Below, piece after piece: positions 16,857 to 26,353 of a DNA stretch of 64,000 bases. The stretch's first letter is position 1; every line of letters starts with the position of its first letter. The DNA is from Oceanobacillus luteolus (GTDB lineage: Bacteria > Bacillota > Bacilli > Bacillales > Amphibacillaceae): the NCBI RefSeq assembly GCF_023715655.1, contig NZ_JAMBON010000016.1:1-64000 (forward strand), in the 5' to 3' direction. The position numbers and the translations under genes are program-made. The notes beneath the pieces were generated by a model, which saw nothing but the letters and a program-made list of their open reading frames with translations, was not told the DNA's origin and made no database searches.

Positions 16857-18032
16857 ATGAAACTATTGAATGAAGCGAAGCATTTAATTAAAGATAATAT
16901 CCGGGATTACGGTATGTACATCGCTTTACTCGTGATTATGGTTACTTTTACGATTCTGACAGATGGCCTATTCATGTCATCAAGGAATATTAGTAATTTA
17001 TTAGATTCTGCTGGGTATATTGCTGTTTTAGCTGTTGGTGTCATGTTAGTCATCGTCATTAGACATATTGACTTATCTATCGGTTTCCTAGCTGGATTCC
17101 TTGGTGCGATTGCAGCGATATTACTGATGCAAGTAGGAATGCCAGTTTATATCGTCATTCCAATTATTTTAGTTTTAGGAATTGCTGCTGGATCCATAAC
17201 GGGTATTCTAGTTGCTAAAGTAGGAATACCTGCCTTCGTTGCTACATTGGCTGGTTGGCTTATTTATCGAGGTGCTATTCTATTAGCAACGGAAAAGACA
17301 GGAACCATCATTATTGATGATGATATGTTTAATGCGATTGGAAATGGATATATTCCATCGCTCATGGTAGTTGGTGGAGTTCATCTACTATCTTTATTAG
17401 TTGGTGCATTAGCGATTGTGTTCTACATATACAGTATGATTAAAAACCGAAGAAATAAAATAAAATATAACTTTGAAGTGGTATCGAAGGAAATATTTAT
17501 CCTCCAACTTGTTTTTGTATCAGCTATTATCGGTTATATTACATGGGTATTGGCAAGTTACAACGGATTATCTTGGACAGTCATCATCATGCTTCTTGTG
17601 GTATTCATCTATCATTTTATTACAACGAAAACAGTTTTAGGAAGACATATTTATGCGGTAGGTAGTAATCCGGAAGCGGCGCATCTGAGCGGAATCAATG
17701 TGAGTAAGATTACATTGCTCGTTTTCGGTTCGATGGGGATGCTATCCGCCTTATCCGGTATTTTATACACTTCCCGTTTACAGTCTGCTACAACAACAGC
17801 GGGTACACTATTTGAGCTTGATGCCATTGCAGCAGCCTTTGTTGGGGGTGTTTCCGCTGCGGGTGGTGTTGGTAAAGTAACAGGAGCTATTATCGGTGCA
17901 CTCGTTATGGCGACATTAACCAACGGGATGAACTTGATGGGAGTAGGGATAGCCCCTCAATATATCATCCGTGGTGGGGTGTTGGCCCTCGCCGTTATAT
18001 TTGATGTATACACTCGGAAACAGCGAGCATAA
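16857..18032 (+). CDS. GguB/MmsB-like sugar ABC transporter permease
   Basis: 391 residues, about ten membrane helices, BPD_transp_2 family (PF02653). Markers include VMLVIVIRHIDLSIGFLAGF, IPAFVATLAGWLIYRGAILL, GRHIYAVGSNPEAAHLSGIN (the EAA-like cytoplasmic loop) and AAAFVGGVSAAGGVGKVTGA. The cytoplasmic insert around residues 190-215, rich in Lys and Arg, fits the GguB group, whose permeases are longer than RbsC. AGGAGG precedes ATG 16857. It forms the channel with the 15324 ATPase and is the last gene before the terminator at 18057. Confidence 0.9.
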   Translation: MKLLNEAKHLIKDNIRDYGMYIALLVIMVTFTILTDGLFMSSRNISNLLDSAGYIAVLAVGVMLVIVIRHIDLSIGFLAGFLGAIAAILLMQVGMPVYIVIPIILVLGIAAGSITGILVAKVGIPAFVATLAGWLIYRGAILLATEKTGTIIIDDDMFNAIGNGYIPSLMVVGGVHLLSLLVGALAIVFYIYSMIKNRRNKIKYNFEVVSKEIFILQLVFVSAIIGYITWVLASYNGLSWTVIIMLLVVFIYHFITTKTVLGRHIYAVGSNPEAAHLSGINVSKITLLVFGSMGMLSALSGILYTSRLQSATTTAGTLFELDAIAAAFVGGVSAAGGVGKVTGAIIGALVMATLTNGMNLMGVGIAPQYIIRGGVLALAVIFDVYTRKQRA

Positions 18033-18056
18033 AATCAAATTTGAATTCAAGAATGA

Positions 18057-18094
18057 AACGAGTCAGCTATGATAAATAGTTGGCTCGTTTTTAT
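18057..18094 (+). terminator. Terminator after gguB-like gene
   Basis: AACGAGTCAGCTA (18057-18069) pairs with TAGTTGGCTCGTT (18077-18089) with two G-U pairs, followed by TTTTATT. Confidence 0.8.
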
Positions 18095-18184
18095 TAGGAG
18101 AAATTCACTCTTTGTAAGAATTAAAGCTTGTGGTTCTTTATCATGCTTTCATAAAATATCCTTTGTTGAAATGAGGAATAATAC

Positions 18185-19960
18185 ATGAGAAATTTATTTA
18201 CTTTTAAGAGCTTGAAAATGAAAATCTTAGGTGGTTTTTCTTTTGTCATTTTATTATTTCTTATCTTTGGTATGTATATCTATTATTCTGTCAGTGATGT
18301 TAATATGGATACAGAAAGTATGATTAATAAAGATCTTCAATTGCTGATAGCAAGTGAGCAGATGGCTATTAGAATGGCTAACGGGATTGGATTGGCCAGT
18401 GGTTATGTCTTATTTGGTTATAATGATTATAAAGATATATTTGAAGACGAGACAAAGAAGGCCCAACATTACGAAAAGATTGTGCAAGAGATTGGTGCAT
18501 CAGCTGAATTTGAGGAACTTATCGGACGAGCTGCTGAATGGAGATCGGCTGTGGAACAGGATGTATTTACTGAATTTGAAAATGGCAATATAGAACAAGC
18601 TACTTTAAATCTTACGATATCGTCAAAAGAAGCTCGACAAATTATGGAAGGTTTTGAAGAGTTAGCGGTAGAAAGTGAAGTTATCATTCAACATCAAGGT
18701 AAAAATATCATCAAAAATGGGAATTTGACCCTCTATATCGCATTAATCGCACTTTTAATCGTCATCATGATCAGTATAGTTGCGGCATTTGTAACTTCCG
18801 CTAGCATCACGACTCCAGTTAAAAAGGTAATGGAGCGATTAAAATTAATTGCAAGTGGAAATCTCAGTCACGAACCTTTAAAAGTGAAATCAAAAGATGA
18901 GATGGCCCAGCTTGTTATGTCTACAAATGAAATGAGCAAGAATATACGCGACTTGATCAGTGAAATTAACAACGCTTCCCTATCCATTTCAAGACAGAGT
19001 GAAATATTATCCCGTTCAGCAAAAGAGGTGGATATCGGTTCCTTACAAATCTCTACTACGATGCAAGAATTGGCTGGTGGAACGGAAACCCAGGCTATAA
19101 GAACGAGTGAATTGGCATCCATCATGGTAGCTTTCTCTACAAAAGTTGAAGAGGCTAAAAATAATGGTTATCGAATCCAAAAAGCTTCCAGCGATTTGTT
19201 GCATATGACAAATGAAGGCAGTGAATTGATGCGGGCTTCCAGTCAGCAAATGTTCAGAATTGATGGGATTGTTAAGGATGCAGTGGGTAAGGTGAGGGGG
19301 TTGGATGAAAAGTCAGATAAGATATCCAGATTGGTTTCTGTTATACAGGAGATCGCTGACCAAACGAATTTACTTGCATTGAACGCTGCAATTGAAGCTG
19401 CTAGAGCAGGAGAACAAGGCAGAGGTTTTGCGATAGTGGCTGATGAAGTCAGGAGGCTGGCAGAACAGGTATCGACTTCCGTTTCAGATATTACCTCTAT
19501 CGTGCATGATATCCAATATGAATCTAGTTTAGTTACAGAGTCGCTCGAGGATGGGTATGTAGAAGTTGCTAAAGGAACGAAGCAAATTGAAACAACACAA
19601 GAAACTTTTAATGTAATTGGTCATGCCTTAACAGAAATGACGAGCCATGTTCAAGTAGTATCCAATAACATTTTGGACATAGCAGAGAATACTAAAAAGA
19701 TGAATGTGTCTGTAACGGAGATTGCTTCTATTTCTGAAGAATCAGCTGCTGGGGTAGAGCAAACTTCAGCTTCATCTGAGCAGATTAGCAATACAATAAA
19801 GGAAGTTGCGAATAACGCTAATGATCTAGCCATGTTAGCAGAGGACTTAAATCGCCAGGTGAATCGATTTGTTCACACACCGGGATCCTTCGGGGATAAA
19901 AATGGAAGAAGTGGTATTGCTGGAAACAATAATAATGAAGCAGGTAGACAGAAGGATTAA
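18185..19960 (+). CDS. Methyl-accepting chemotaxis protein
   Basis: 591 residues. TM1 is at about 12-32, followed by an extracellular four-helix-type sensor domain (about 33-178), TM2 at about 179-203, HAMP ([20 protein letters not shown]), then a long methylation and signalling coiled coil. The CheA/CheW-contact hairpin is canonical: [20 protein letters not shown] and [17 protein letters not shown]. The sensor domain is small, so the ligand may be presented by a binding protein. That fits its place right after two sugar-binding lipoproteins, and chemotaxis toward the transported sugar is a reasonable inference. GAGGAA precedes ATG 18185. It has its own promoter region, since a terminator lies at 18057. 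Confidence 0.9.
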   Translation: MRNLFTFKSLKMKILGGFSFVILLFLIFGMYIYYSVSDVNMDTESMINKDLQLLIASEQMAIRMANGIGLASGYVLFGYNDYKDIFEDETKKAQHYEKIVQEIGASAEFEELIGRAAEWRSAVEQDVFTEFENGNIEQATLNLTISSKEARQIMEGFEELAVESEVIIQHQGKNIIKNGNLTLYIALIALLIVIMISIVAAFVTSASITTPVKKVMERLKLIASGNLSHEPLKVKSKDEMAQLVMSTNEMSKNIRDLISEINNASLSISRQSEILSRSAKEVDIGSLQISTTMQELAGGTETQAIRTSELASIMVAFSTKVEEAKNNGYRIQKASSDLLHMTNEGSELMRASSQQMFRIDGIVKDAVGKVRGLDEKSDKISRLVSVIQEIADQTNLLALNAAIEAARAGEQGRGFAIVADEVRRLAEQVSTSVSDITSIVHDIQYESSLVTESLEDGYVEVAKGTKQIETTQETFNVIGHALTEMTSHVQVVSNNILDIAENTKKMNVSVTEIASISEESAAGVEQTSASSEQISNTIKEVANNANDLAMLAEDLNRQVNRFVHTPGSFGDKNGRSGIAGNNNNEAGRQKD

Positions 19961-20104
19961 AGTAAAAGATATTAGCACAAAAAAGAGCATTATCGAATCG
20001 TCTTCTGAGTAAAATGAAGTACTGATGAACATAAATCAGCAGTTTTATAAGATTACAGAAAAGGTAAGCCGTAAACATGTCCGAAATAGCTGTTATATAT
20101 GCGA

Positions 20105-20130
20105 AAAGCTAGGAGGGCCCTCCTAGCTTT
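20105..20130. terminator. Bidirectional terminator
   Basis: AAAGCTAGGAGGG and CCCTCCTAGCTTT form an uninterrupted 26-base palindrome between the convergent chemoreceptor and acetyltransferase genes, with A and T flanks suited to both strands. Confidence 0.8.
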
Positions 20131-20135
20131 ATACA

Positions 20136-20579
20136 TTAAAAAGTAAAGCGTGCTACTTGTTCACCTTCAATAACTAACCCTTCTAATTCTCGAAATCCCA
20201 TCCGCTCGTATACTCGCTTTGCACGTTCATTTGTCGGTTCATAAGAAAGTGAGATGGTCTGATGATGCCCCTCTTTTATTCTCTTGATATCATCAATGAT
20301 AAGTTTTACGCTCTTTAACCCATACCCCTTCCCTTGGTGCTTTTGGTCAATCATCATGCGATAAATCCAGTATTCCTGATCGTCTTCGTCTAAACCGTAA
20401 AGCGTGAAACCAATCATTTCTTCCTCAAAGTAAATTCCTTTAGCATGGAAGTCCTCTAAGAAATTCAACTGAGCAAGCGATACGGCGTTGGGTGCAACAA
20501 AGTGCGATTGATCTTCACGGACTCGTAATGCTATAGCTTCTAACCAGTTGTCCTCTGTAATCGGTTTTAAATGCAACAT
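20136..20579 (-). CDS. GNAT acetyltransferase (SpeG/BltD-like)
   Basis: 147 residues, one GNAT domain: MIDQKHQGKGYGLKSVKLII is the acetyl-CoA motif A (QxxGxGxG/A), and NERAKRVYERMGF is motif B. The N-terminus LKPITEDNWLEAIALRV and the phrase FVAPNAVSLAQ resemble polyamine-type acetyltransferases of the BltD/PaiA/SpeG kind, so a spermidine-like substrate is possible but not shown. GAGAGGAA precedes ATG 20579. Monocistronic. The 197-bp gap to the divergent GGDEF gene should hold both promoters. Confidence 0.85.
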   Translation of the reverse strand: MLHLKPITEDNWLEAIALRVREDQSHFVAPNAVSLAQLNFLEDFHAKGIYFEEEMIGFTLYGLDEDDQEYWIYRMMIDQKHQGKGYGLKSVKLIIDDIKRIKEGHHQTISLSYEPTNERAKRVYERMGFRELEGLVIEGEQVARFTF

Positions 20580-20776
20580 AGTTATATTCCTCTCATCTTT
20601 GAATTGAAAATCCCTGACTATAGTAAATATTCGGTGGTCAAGAGAAAAATTCCTTCAAATGAGGAATGCTTCGTCCGAAATTTCTCCTCGCTTCTGATAA
20701 TAGGTTGCTTTTAAAACAACGTATATATAAAATAAAGTATATATAGTGAGGAAGAACTAGGAAATACAGCATAAAC

Positions 20777-21817
20777 TTGGTTGAAAATTACTCTCATTAC
20801 ATCAATAAAAGTATTTGTTCGATCATTTCGTTCACATCAATGAAAGAGAAAGTGAGTTTTTCTATATTGATCGTTTTTGCTAGCATTCTAATCATAGGAC
20901 TTTTCATATCATGTGTGTATCAAAGTAAGCAGAAAGCCAAGCTACAACAGGAAGTAAGTCTATTAAAGCCAATGGTAAAAACGGTAAATAATATCCGTGA
21001 TATTTTATATTATTGTGAAACCGTTCCTAAATTGAACTATTTGTATTTAAGCCCTACCGTGGATGACTTGCTTGGTCCAGGCACATTAGAGGAACACTTG
21101 CAAAATCCTGATAAGATTTTTGACATTGTCCATCCTGATGATATGGGAATCTTAAAGAAAAAGGAATTGGGACAGCTTGATTTCAACGAACCTATTAAAG
21201 TGCGGTTCAGAAATCATGAGGGAAAGTATATTTGGTTTGAGGAATATGCCAGGCCCGTGTATAAAGACGGAAAATTTGTAGCGGTAACAGGGATTTATAG
21301 AAACATTGATGACATGGTTGCGTTACAGGAGCAGCTAGAATATAAATCTACTCATGATGCACTGACAAATGTACGAAACCGGGAATATTTCGAGTCGAAA
21401 ATGAGCTTTTTCAACCAATGTAAGATTCCGATGGGAATTGTCATAGCAGACTTGGATGAACTGAAACAGATCAACGATAATTATGGACATCAAATGGGGG
21501 ACCGTCTGATCCGTGAAGCAGCAAATGGTTTAAACACACACGCAGAAGCTGGAATGATTGTGGCAAGAATCGGTGGAGATGAATTTGCTGTACTTATACC
21601 GAACGCAACTGTTTTACAGGTAAAGCAGTATGTTGAAAAGGTTCAAGATGAAATGCAGCAAAGAGTTGGATTAACACATTCACCGATACAGATCTCAATT
21701 GGATATGAGTACGCTAATAACTCCTTTGGTGTTATGGAACAACTAATGAGTGTAGCAGATGAAAATATGTATCAAAATAAAAATAGCAAAAAGCAATTGC
21801 TGACAGTAGAAGGTTAA
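20777..21817 (+). CDS. Membrane PAS-GGDEF diguanylate cyclase
   Basis: 346 residues from TTG 20777. One membrane helix (about 29-47) is followed by a PAS fold (FDIVHPDDMGILKKKE...VRFRNHEGKYIWFEEYARPV), then GGDEF. The active-site signature is canonical: GGDEF at 266-270, with DLDELKQINDNYGHQMGD upstream. It should therefore make cyclic di-GMP. I see no EAL domain and no RxxD inhibitory site directly ahead of GGDEF. The start is uncertain: TTG 20777 has only a distant AGGAA, and ATG 20840 (MKEKVSF) lacks a clear site. Convergent with the dehydrogenase gene, sharing a terminator at 21839. Confidence 0.85.
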   Translation: MVENYSHYINKSICSIISFTSMKEKVSFSILIVFASILIIGLFISCVYQSKQKAKLQQEVSLLKPMVKTVNNIRDILYYCETVPKLNYLYLSPTVDDLLGPGTLEEHLQNPDKIFDIVHPDDMGILKKKELGQLDFNEPIKVRFRNHEGKYIWFEEYARPVYKDGKFVAVTGIYRNIDDMVALQEQLEYKSTHDALTNVRNREYFESKMSFFNQCKIPMGIVIADLDELKQINDNYGHQMGDRLIREAANGLNTHAEAGMIVARIGGDEFAVLIPNATVLQVKQYVEKVQDEMQQRVGLTHSPIQISIGYEYANNSFGVMEQLMSVADENMYQNKNSKKQLLTVEG

Positions 21818-21838
21818 ATATTATAAGGTTTTAAAATA

Positions 21839-21897
21839 GGGAGAGATTCCACGTTGAGCTGTACATCGGTACATCACGAGGAATCTCTCCCTGTTTA
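21839..21897. terminator. Bidirectional terminator
   Basis: GGGAGAGATTCC (21839-21850) and GGAATCTCTCCC (21880-21891) form a perfect 12-bp stem with a 29-nt loop between convergent genes; TGTTTATTT follows on the plus strand. Confidence 0.65.
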
Positions 21898-21911
21898 TTT
21901 AATATTTACGA

Positions 21912-22895
21912 TCAGTTCACTTTTTTGTGTTTACCGGTTCCTGCTATTTTCATTGTTTCTTGTATATACTTTGCGGATTTATGTAACAGTGTCATTTCTT
22001 TTTCATCCAGTTCAATCTCAAGTTGCTGTTCCACACCATTTTTACCGATAATGCATGGCATGCTCAGTGCGACGTCTCTATTATAGCCATATTGGCCATT
22101 TAACGTCGTACAGACTGGATAAATACTGCGTTCATCCAATATGACCGACTTTGCCAGGGTGACCGCTGCTTGAGCAATAGCTGCGTTTGTCCATCCTTTG
22201 CTCGTGATGACACGATACGCAGCATCAACAACTTTCTGGCCAAATACTTCCCGATTGAGGGGTTCTTTCCCTTGGAAGTGTTTGTCCAATTCCTTTTCGC
22301 CGAGACCTTGAACGTTTAGTCGGCTGAAGACAGGGAAAGCAGTCATTCCGTGTTCGCCCATCATATAACCAGTGACACTTTTTGGATCGATATTGTAATT
22401 GGAAGCAACCGCATGGCGTAGACGGGCGGAATCAAGCATGGTTCCTGTTCCGAATATCCGTCCCTTTGGATAATCGAATTCATTTTCAGCTACATACACC
22501 ATCGTATCTAATGGATTTGTAATTAAAATGATGATGGCATCTTTTGTGTACGCTGTAATGCCTTCCATTACTTCCCGTATGACTTCCGCATTTACTTCTG
22601 CGAGCAGTGCTCTGTCCGGTTTTTCATTTTTATCGGTAGGGATGATGCTTGGCCCTGCAGCAATAATGATGATATCTGCGTCTTTTACATCCTCATAACT
22701 ACCATCATACACATGGATATTCGTCATATAAGTAAGGGCCGTAGCATGAGCTTGGTCCAAAGCTTCACCCAAAGCTACATCTTTATTTTTATCAATTACA
22801 ACTATTTCAGAAAAAAGGTCCGTTTTCATTGCATCGGCAAGTACATAAGATCCGACATGTCCGACGCCTACAACCGCAAGTTTATTACGTTTCAT
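21912..22895 (-). CDS. L-2-hydroxyacid dehydrogenase, lactate/L-HicDH type
   Basis: 327 residues, NAD-dependent LDH/MDH family. The NAD loop is GVGHVG (10-15), with Asp35 for NAD preference. The catalytic triad has the spacing of lactate dehydrogenase: Asp155, Arg158 and His182 in GEHG. The substrate-specificity loop GPSIIPTDKNEKPDRALL is longer than the usual lactate loop, as in L-2-hydroxyisocaproate dehydrogenases, so larger 2-keto acids may be favoured. Start ATG 22895 sits behind a perfect GAGGAGG; in-frame codons further up lack a site. Divergent from a 2-hydroxycarboxylate transporter (23104), which suggests a shared 2-hydroxyacid pathway. Confidence 0.85.
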   Translation of the reverse strand: MKRNKLAVVGVGHVGSYVLADAMKTDLFSEIVVIDKNKDVALGEALDQAHATALTYMTNIHVYDGSYEDVKDADIIIIAAGPSIIPTDKNEKPDRALLAEVNAEVIREVMEGITAYTKDAIIILITNPLDTMVYVAENEFDYPKGRIFGTGTMLDSARLRHAVASNYNIDPKSVTGYMMGEHGMTAFPVFSRLNVQGLGEKELDKHFQGKEPLNREVFGQKVVDAAYRVITSKGWTNAAIAQAAVTLAKSVILDERSIYPVCTTLNGQYGYNRDVALSMPCIIGKNGVEQQLEIELDEKEMTLLHKSAKYIQETMKIAGTGKHKKVN

Positions 22896-23027
22896 GATTT
22901 TCCTCCTCGTCATCCTGTACAATCTTCTCTAAGCTCGTCAAAAAAGTCTTTCCTTTATTTTAGCTGTTTTCAGATAAATGTCTATATTAAATTATACAAA
23001 ATGAAATGAATTGAATAATTATTTATA

Positions 23028-23057
23028 TTGACCCTTATATGTGACTTGTATTAAAAT
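23028..23057 (+). promoter_or_regulatory. SigA-type promoter candidate for the 2HCT gene
   Basis: TTGACC (23028-23033) and TAAAAT (23052-23057) with an 18-bp spacer, about 45 bases before the start codon. Confidence 0.45.
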
Positions 23058-23103
23058 AGGGAAAATTAGCATAGATTAGTATAGTGTAGAAAAGAGGAGA
23101 AAG

Positions 23104-24393
23104 ATGTCACATCTAGAAGCGACAGATCGATTGAGTAGAGAAAAACTAACCATTTTCAACATTCCTGTTGGCTGGTTTTTGTTCATTGTGTTCATTACTT
23201 TATTTGCGATGTATACAGGGAATCTACCGGCAGGTATGGTAGGTGCTCTCCTGATTATGATGATCCTTGGGGAGTTTTTTGGTTGGATTGGAGATCGTAC
23301 ACCGATTTTACGTAGTTACCTTGGTGGTGGAGCAATTGTAGCTATATTTGGCTCTGCGTTTTTAGTACATATGAATTGGATGCCCGAGGAAACATCAGGT
23401 ATGATTGTTGATTTCATGCAAACGAGCGGCTTTTTAAATTTTTATATAGCTGGGTTGATAACCGGCAGTATTCTTAGCATTGATTCTAAAGTCTTGATAA
23501 AAGCCGGAACGCGATTTGCCATACCTTTAATTATAGGTGTAGCAACGGCAATTGTAATTGGAGGAGCAGTCGGTTCCATTATAGGAGAAGGCTTTATCAA
23601 ATCGGTTCTTATCATTGTTTTTCCGCTGATGGGTGGAGGCATGGGGCTGGGTGGTGTGCCAATGTCTCAAATCTACTCCGATGTGTTGGGCAATGAACCA
23701 AGCTATTATATGTCGCTTCTTGTACCAGCGATTGCATTAGGTAACTTATTTGCAATTGTGCTTGCTAGCGTGCTAAACGGACTTGGTAATAAATATCCAA
23801 AGTTGACTGGAAATGGGGTCATGATTCCAGGCTTTGAATATGAGAAACAAAAAGAAAAAGATTACAGTATCAGTCAGTTAGGAATCGGTTTGCTTGTAGG
23901 ATTATTATTTTTAACCCTTGCAACTGGATTAGGGAATTTTATTCCACTCCATCCTTTTGCATTGATGATATTGATGATTGCGATATTTAAAGTAACAAAT
24001 CTCCTCCCGAAATTTTTAGCAGATGCTGCAGTTGCATGGTTCCGCTTCGTCTTGAAAAACTGGACCTATGCATTATTGGTTGGGATTGGAATCACATTTA
24101 CAGATCTCAATGTAATCATGGAGGCATTCACCCTTGAATTCGTCCTTATTGTCGGCATTACTGTTATCGGCGTCATGTTGATGACAGGTTTTGTCGGAAA
24201 GTTAGTCGGCATTTATCCTATAGAAGCGTCGATTACCTCAGGATTAGGCATGATTAGCATGGGAGGGACTGGTGATGTATCCGTTCTGGCTGCAGCTAGA
24301 AGAATGGAATTAATGGCATTTTGTCAAATTGCCTCCACGTTAGGAGCATCATTGATTTTATTCTTGGCAGATATATTTGCAAAGATGTTGTAG
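23104..24393 (+). CDS. 2-hydroxycarboxylate transporter (2HCT/CitS family)
   Basis: 429 residues, about eleven helices. The two GGxG re-entrant loop motifs of the 2HCT family are visible, the first in PLMGGGMGLGGVPMSQIYSD at about residue 176 and a matching GMISMGGTGDVSVLAAARRM near the C-terminus. Known members (CitS, CitP, MleP, CimH) carry citrate, malate or lactate, as symport or exchange. The strong GAGGAGAAAG site supports ATG 23104. The divergent 2-hydroxyacid dehydrogenase at 21912 suggests malate, lactate or a related acid as substrate. Own terminator at 24415. Confidence 0.9.
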   Translation: MSHLEATDRLSREKLTIFNIPVGWFLFIVFITLFAMYTGNLPAGMVGALLIMMILGEFFGWIGDRTPILRSYLGGGAIVAIFGSAFLVHMNWMPEETSGMIVDFMQTSGFLNFYIAGLITGSILSIDSKVLIKAGTRFAIPLIIGVATAIVIGGAVGSIIGEGFIKSVLIIVFPLMGGGMGLGGVPMSQIYSDVLGNEPSYYMSLLVPAIALGNLFAIVLASVLNGLGNKYPKLTGNGVMIPGFEYEKQKEKDYSISQLGIGLLVGLLFLTLATGLGNFIPLHPFALMILMIAIFKVTNLLPKFLADAAVAWFRFVLKNWTYALLVGIGITFTDLNVIMEAFTLEFVLIVGITVIGVMLMTGFVGKLVGIYPIEASITSGLGMISMGGTGDVSVLAAARRMELMAFCQIASTLGASLILFLADIFAKML

Positions 24394-24414
24394 GTTCAAT
24401 GTTTCAGGTAGGTT

Positions 24415-24442
24415 CGCCACTATAGAAAGTGGCGGCCTTTTT
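24415..24442 (+). terminator. Terminator after 2HCT gene
   Basis: CGCCACT (24415-24421) and AGTGGCG (24428-24434), then GCCTTTTTT. Confidence 0.75.
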
Positions 24443-24569
24443 TAATTGATTACTATGACAGTTCGTTTTATCGATAAACATCTAAAAAACTATGAAATGG
24501 ATTATACTATATAGGGATGATGGATTTTTCTAATAAGAATGTAAAATATGAAAAAGTGGTGAATTGTTA

Positions 24570-25454
24570 TTGAGGAAATTTAAGAAGGTCTATTTAGAAA
24601 TTACAAGTGTCTGCAATTTGGCTTGTGTATTTTGTCCACCAACATTACGGCCTAAGCAATTCATTTCATTGGAGGATTATTCCAAGCGATTGGACGAAAT
24701 TAAACCGCACACTGACTATGTATACTTGCATGTGAAGGGGGAGCCACTGCTCCACCCTAAGATTGGTGAACTGTTGGACATCAGTCATGAGAAAGGTTTT
24801 AAAGTTCACATCACAACAAATGGAACATTGATCAAAAAGAAGAGAGAACAACTATTAAACAAGCCTGCACTCCGACAGCTGAATTTCTCGCTACATAGTT
24901 TTGATGGCAATCCAGCTCTGAGGGATAAAGATAAGGAAGGCTATGTGAGAACTATCCTCTCTTTCATTCGAGAAGCAACGAGCCAATCGGAAATGTATAT
25001 TTCTTTGAGATTATGGAACTTGACACAAAACAATGAGGAAAATCTTAAAAGACAACGTAATCGGGAATTATTAGAGATTATTGAGGAGGAATTTAATCTG
25101 GATTATAAAGTTGAAGAGCGAATTAAGCCAGGCGGCGGCATTAAAATTGCTGACCGTGTGTACATCAATCAAGATTACGAGTTTAAGTGGCCTTCATTAG
25201 ATGAAGAAGAGGATGATGGGAAAGGCTTTTGCTATGGGTTGAGGAATCAGGCTGGTATTTTGGCAGATGGAACGGTAATTCCTTGTTGTCTCGATGGTGA
25301 AGGTGTGATTGATCTTGGTAATATTGAGGAGCACTCCTTTTCGGACATCATCGAAATGGATCGGGCGAAAAATCTCGTTGATGGTTTTTCCAGAAGGGTC
25401 GCAGTGGAGGAATTATGTAGGAAATGTGGTTTCCGTAAAAGATTTGGAGCATAG
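24570..25454 (+). CDS. Radical SAM/SPASM domain protein
   Basis: 294 residues from TTG 24570. The SAM cluster motif CNLACVFC gives Cys15, Cys19 and Cys22, followed by KGEPLLHP in the GGE position. A SPASM-like C-terminal part has CYGLRNQAGILADGTVIPCC and ELCRKCGF cysteines that could hold an auxiliary cluster. SPASM enzymes modify peptides or proteins or act as anaerobic maturases. No precursor peptide is visible next to it, so the role is open. TTG 24570 is eight bases from AAGTGGTG; TTG 24564 is the alternative. Monocistronic, terminator at 25481. Confidence 0.82.
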   Translation: MRKFKKVYLEITSVCNLACVFCPPTLRPKQFISLEDYSKRLDEIKPHTDYVYLHVKGEPLLHPKIGELLDISHEKGFKVHITTNGTLIKKKREQLLNKPALRQLNFSLHSFDGNPALRDKDKEGYVRTILSFIREATSQSEMYISLRLWNLTQNNEENLKRQRNRELLEIIEEEFNLDYKVEERIKPGGGIKIADRVYINQDYEFKWPSLDEEEDDGKGFCYGLRNQAGILADGTVIPCCLDGEGVIDLGNIEEHSFSDIIEMDRAKNLVDGFSRRVAVEELCRKCGFRKRFGA

Positions 25455-25480
25455 TTTTTATAGAAAATCTGAAATGGTTG

Positions 25481-25508
25481 AAAGCCGAACTCGATGTTCG
25501 GCTTTTTT
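25481..25508 (+). terminator. Terminator after radical SAM gene
   Basis: AAAGCCGAAC, a 5-nt loop, GTTCGGCTTT and a T run. Confidence 0.9.
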
Positions 25509-25591
25509 ATCTTCTCTCACTTAGGCATTTGCACACCAATCCCCGAAATAATGAATACAATAAGCTAACAAATCGGAGAGGAATGAACAAA

Positions 25592-26212
25592 ATGCCCCAA
25601 ATATTTCCTGTCGGTATTCAAACGTATGTATTAAATAACGGGCCCAATCAGAGAGTGTATTATCCTCAAGCAGTAGGTATGCAGAATCAACAGTTAGAAA
25701 GATATATTAATCAAGCCATCGTACATCAAACCCAGCAGCTCATCCAAGAGCAAGTTGGGAATATGCCGAGTTCTGTGCAAGAGATGCTAGGTACGTATGA
25801 ATTGAAAAATAATCAACGTCAAGTACTTAGTCTTTCACTATCGAATTATACGTACCATCACCAGGCTGCCCATGGTTTGACGATCATCAAGTCCTTAACA
25901 TTTGATTTGGAGAAAGGAAAGTTGGTGAGTCTGAAAGATTTGTTCAAGCCAGGAAGTGGTTATGTTGGAAGGCTATCTAGCTTAATCGATGAACAAATTA
26001 AACAGCGGGACATCCCCCTGTTGGGAGAGTTTACAGGTATTCGTCCTGATCAAGATTTTTATATTGCGGACAAGGCACTTATTATCTACTTTCAACTTTA
26101 TGAAATCACTCCATATGTTTATGGTTTTCCTATGTTTCCTATATCCGTTTATGATATTCAAGATATGATAGACGAGAACGGTCCATTAGGCCGAATGGCT
26201 ACGAATAATTAA
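25592..26212 (+). CDS. DUF3298/DUF4163 (RsiV-like C-terminal) protein
   Basis: 206 residues. The N-terminal half (QVLSLSLSNYTYHHQAAHGL) looks like DUF4163/PdaC-N and the C-terminal half (LVSLKDLFKPGSGYVGRL and FYIADKALIIYFQLYEITPY) like DUF3298, the pair also found in the extracellular part of RsiV. Here there is no membrane segment or signal peptide. ATG 25592 is ten bases from GGAGAGG and is preferred to ATG 25583, which is too close. Function unknown; lysozyme-type ligand binding is known only for RsiV and is not claimed here. Confidence 0.75.
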   Translation: MPQIFPVGIQTYVLNNGPNQRVYYPQAVGMQNQQLERYINQAIVHQTQQLIQEQVGNMPSSVQEMLGTYELKNNQRQVLSLSLSNYTYHHQAAHGLTIIKSLTFDLEKGKLVSLKDLFKPGSGYVGRLSSLIDEQIKQRDIPLLGEFTGIRPDQDFYIADKALIIYFQLYEITPYVYGFPMFPISVYDIQDMIDENGPLGRMATNN

Positions 26213-26353
26213 CTGAGGTTCAATAATTGTTCATAAGTTGGCAGGATTTTTATCATTTCCTTTTTATGTAATAGCACATGTCCGGGATTATACGTTAAAA
26301 TAAAGTATTGGAACTTATCAAGCTATTAAATAGAGAGGAAGTTTAGAAGACTA

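Noticed and set aside
24570-25454. Radical SAM/SPASM protein as peptide maturase for the Ser-rich peptides
   Set aside because: It lies 14 kb away on the other strand with its own terminator; no evidence of linkage.
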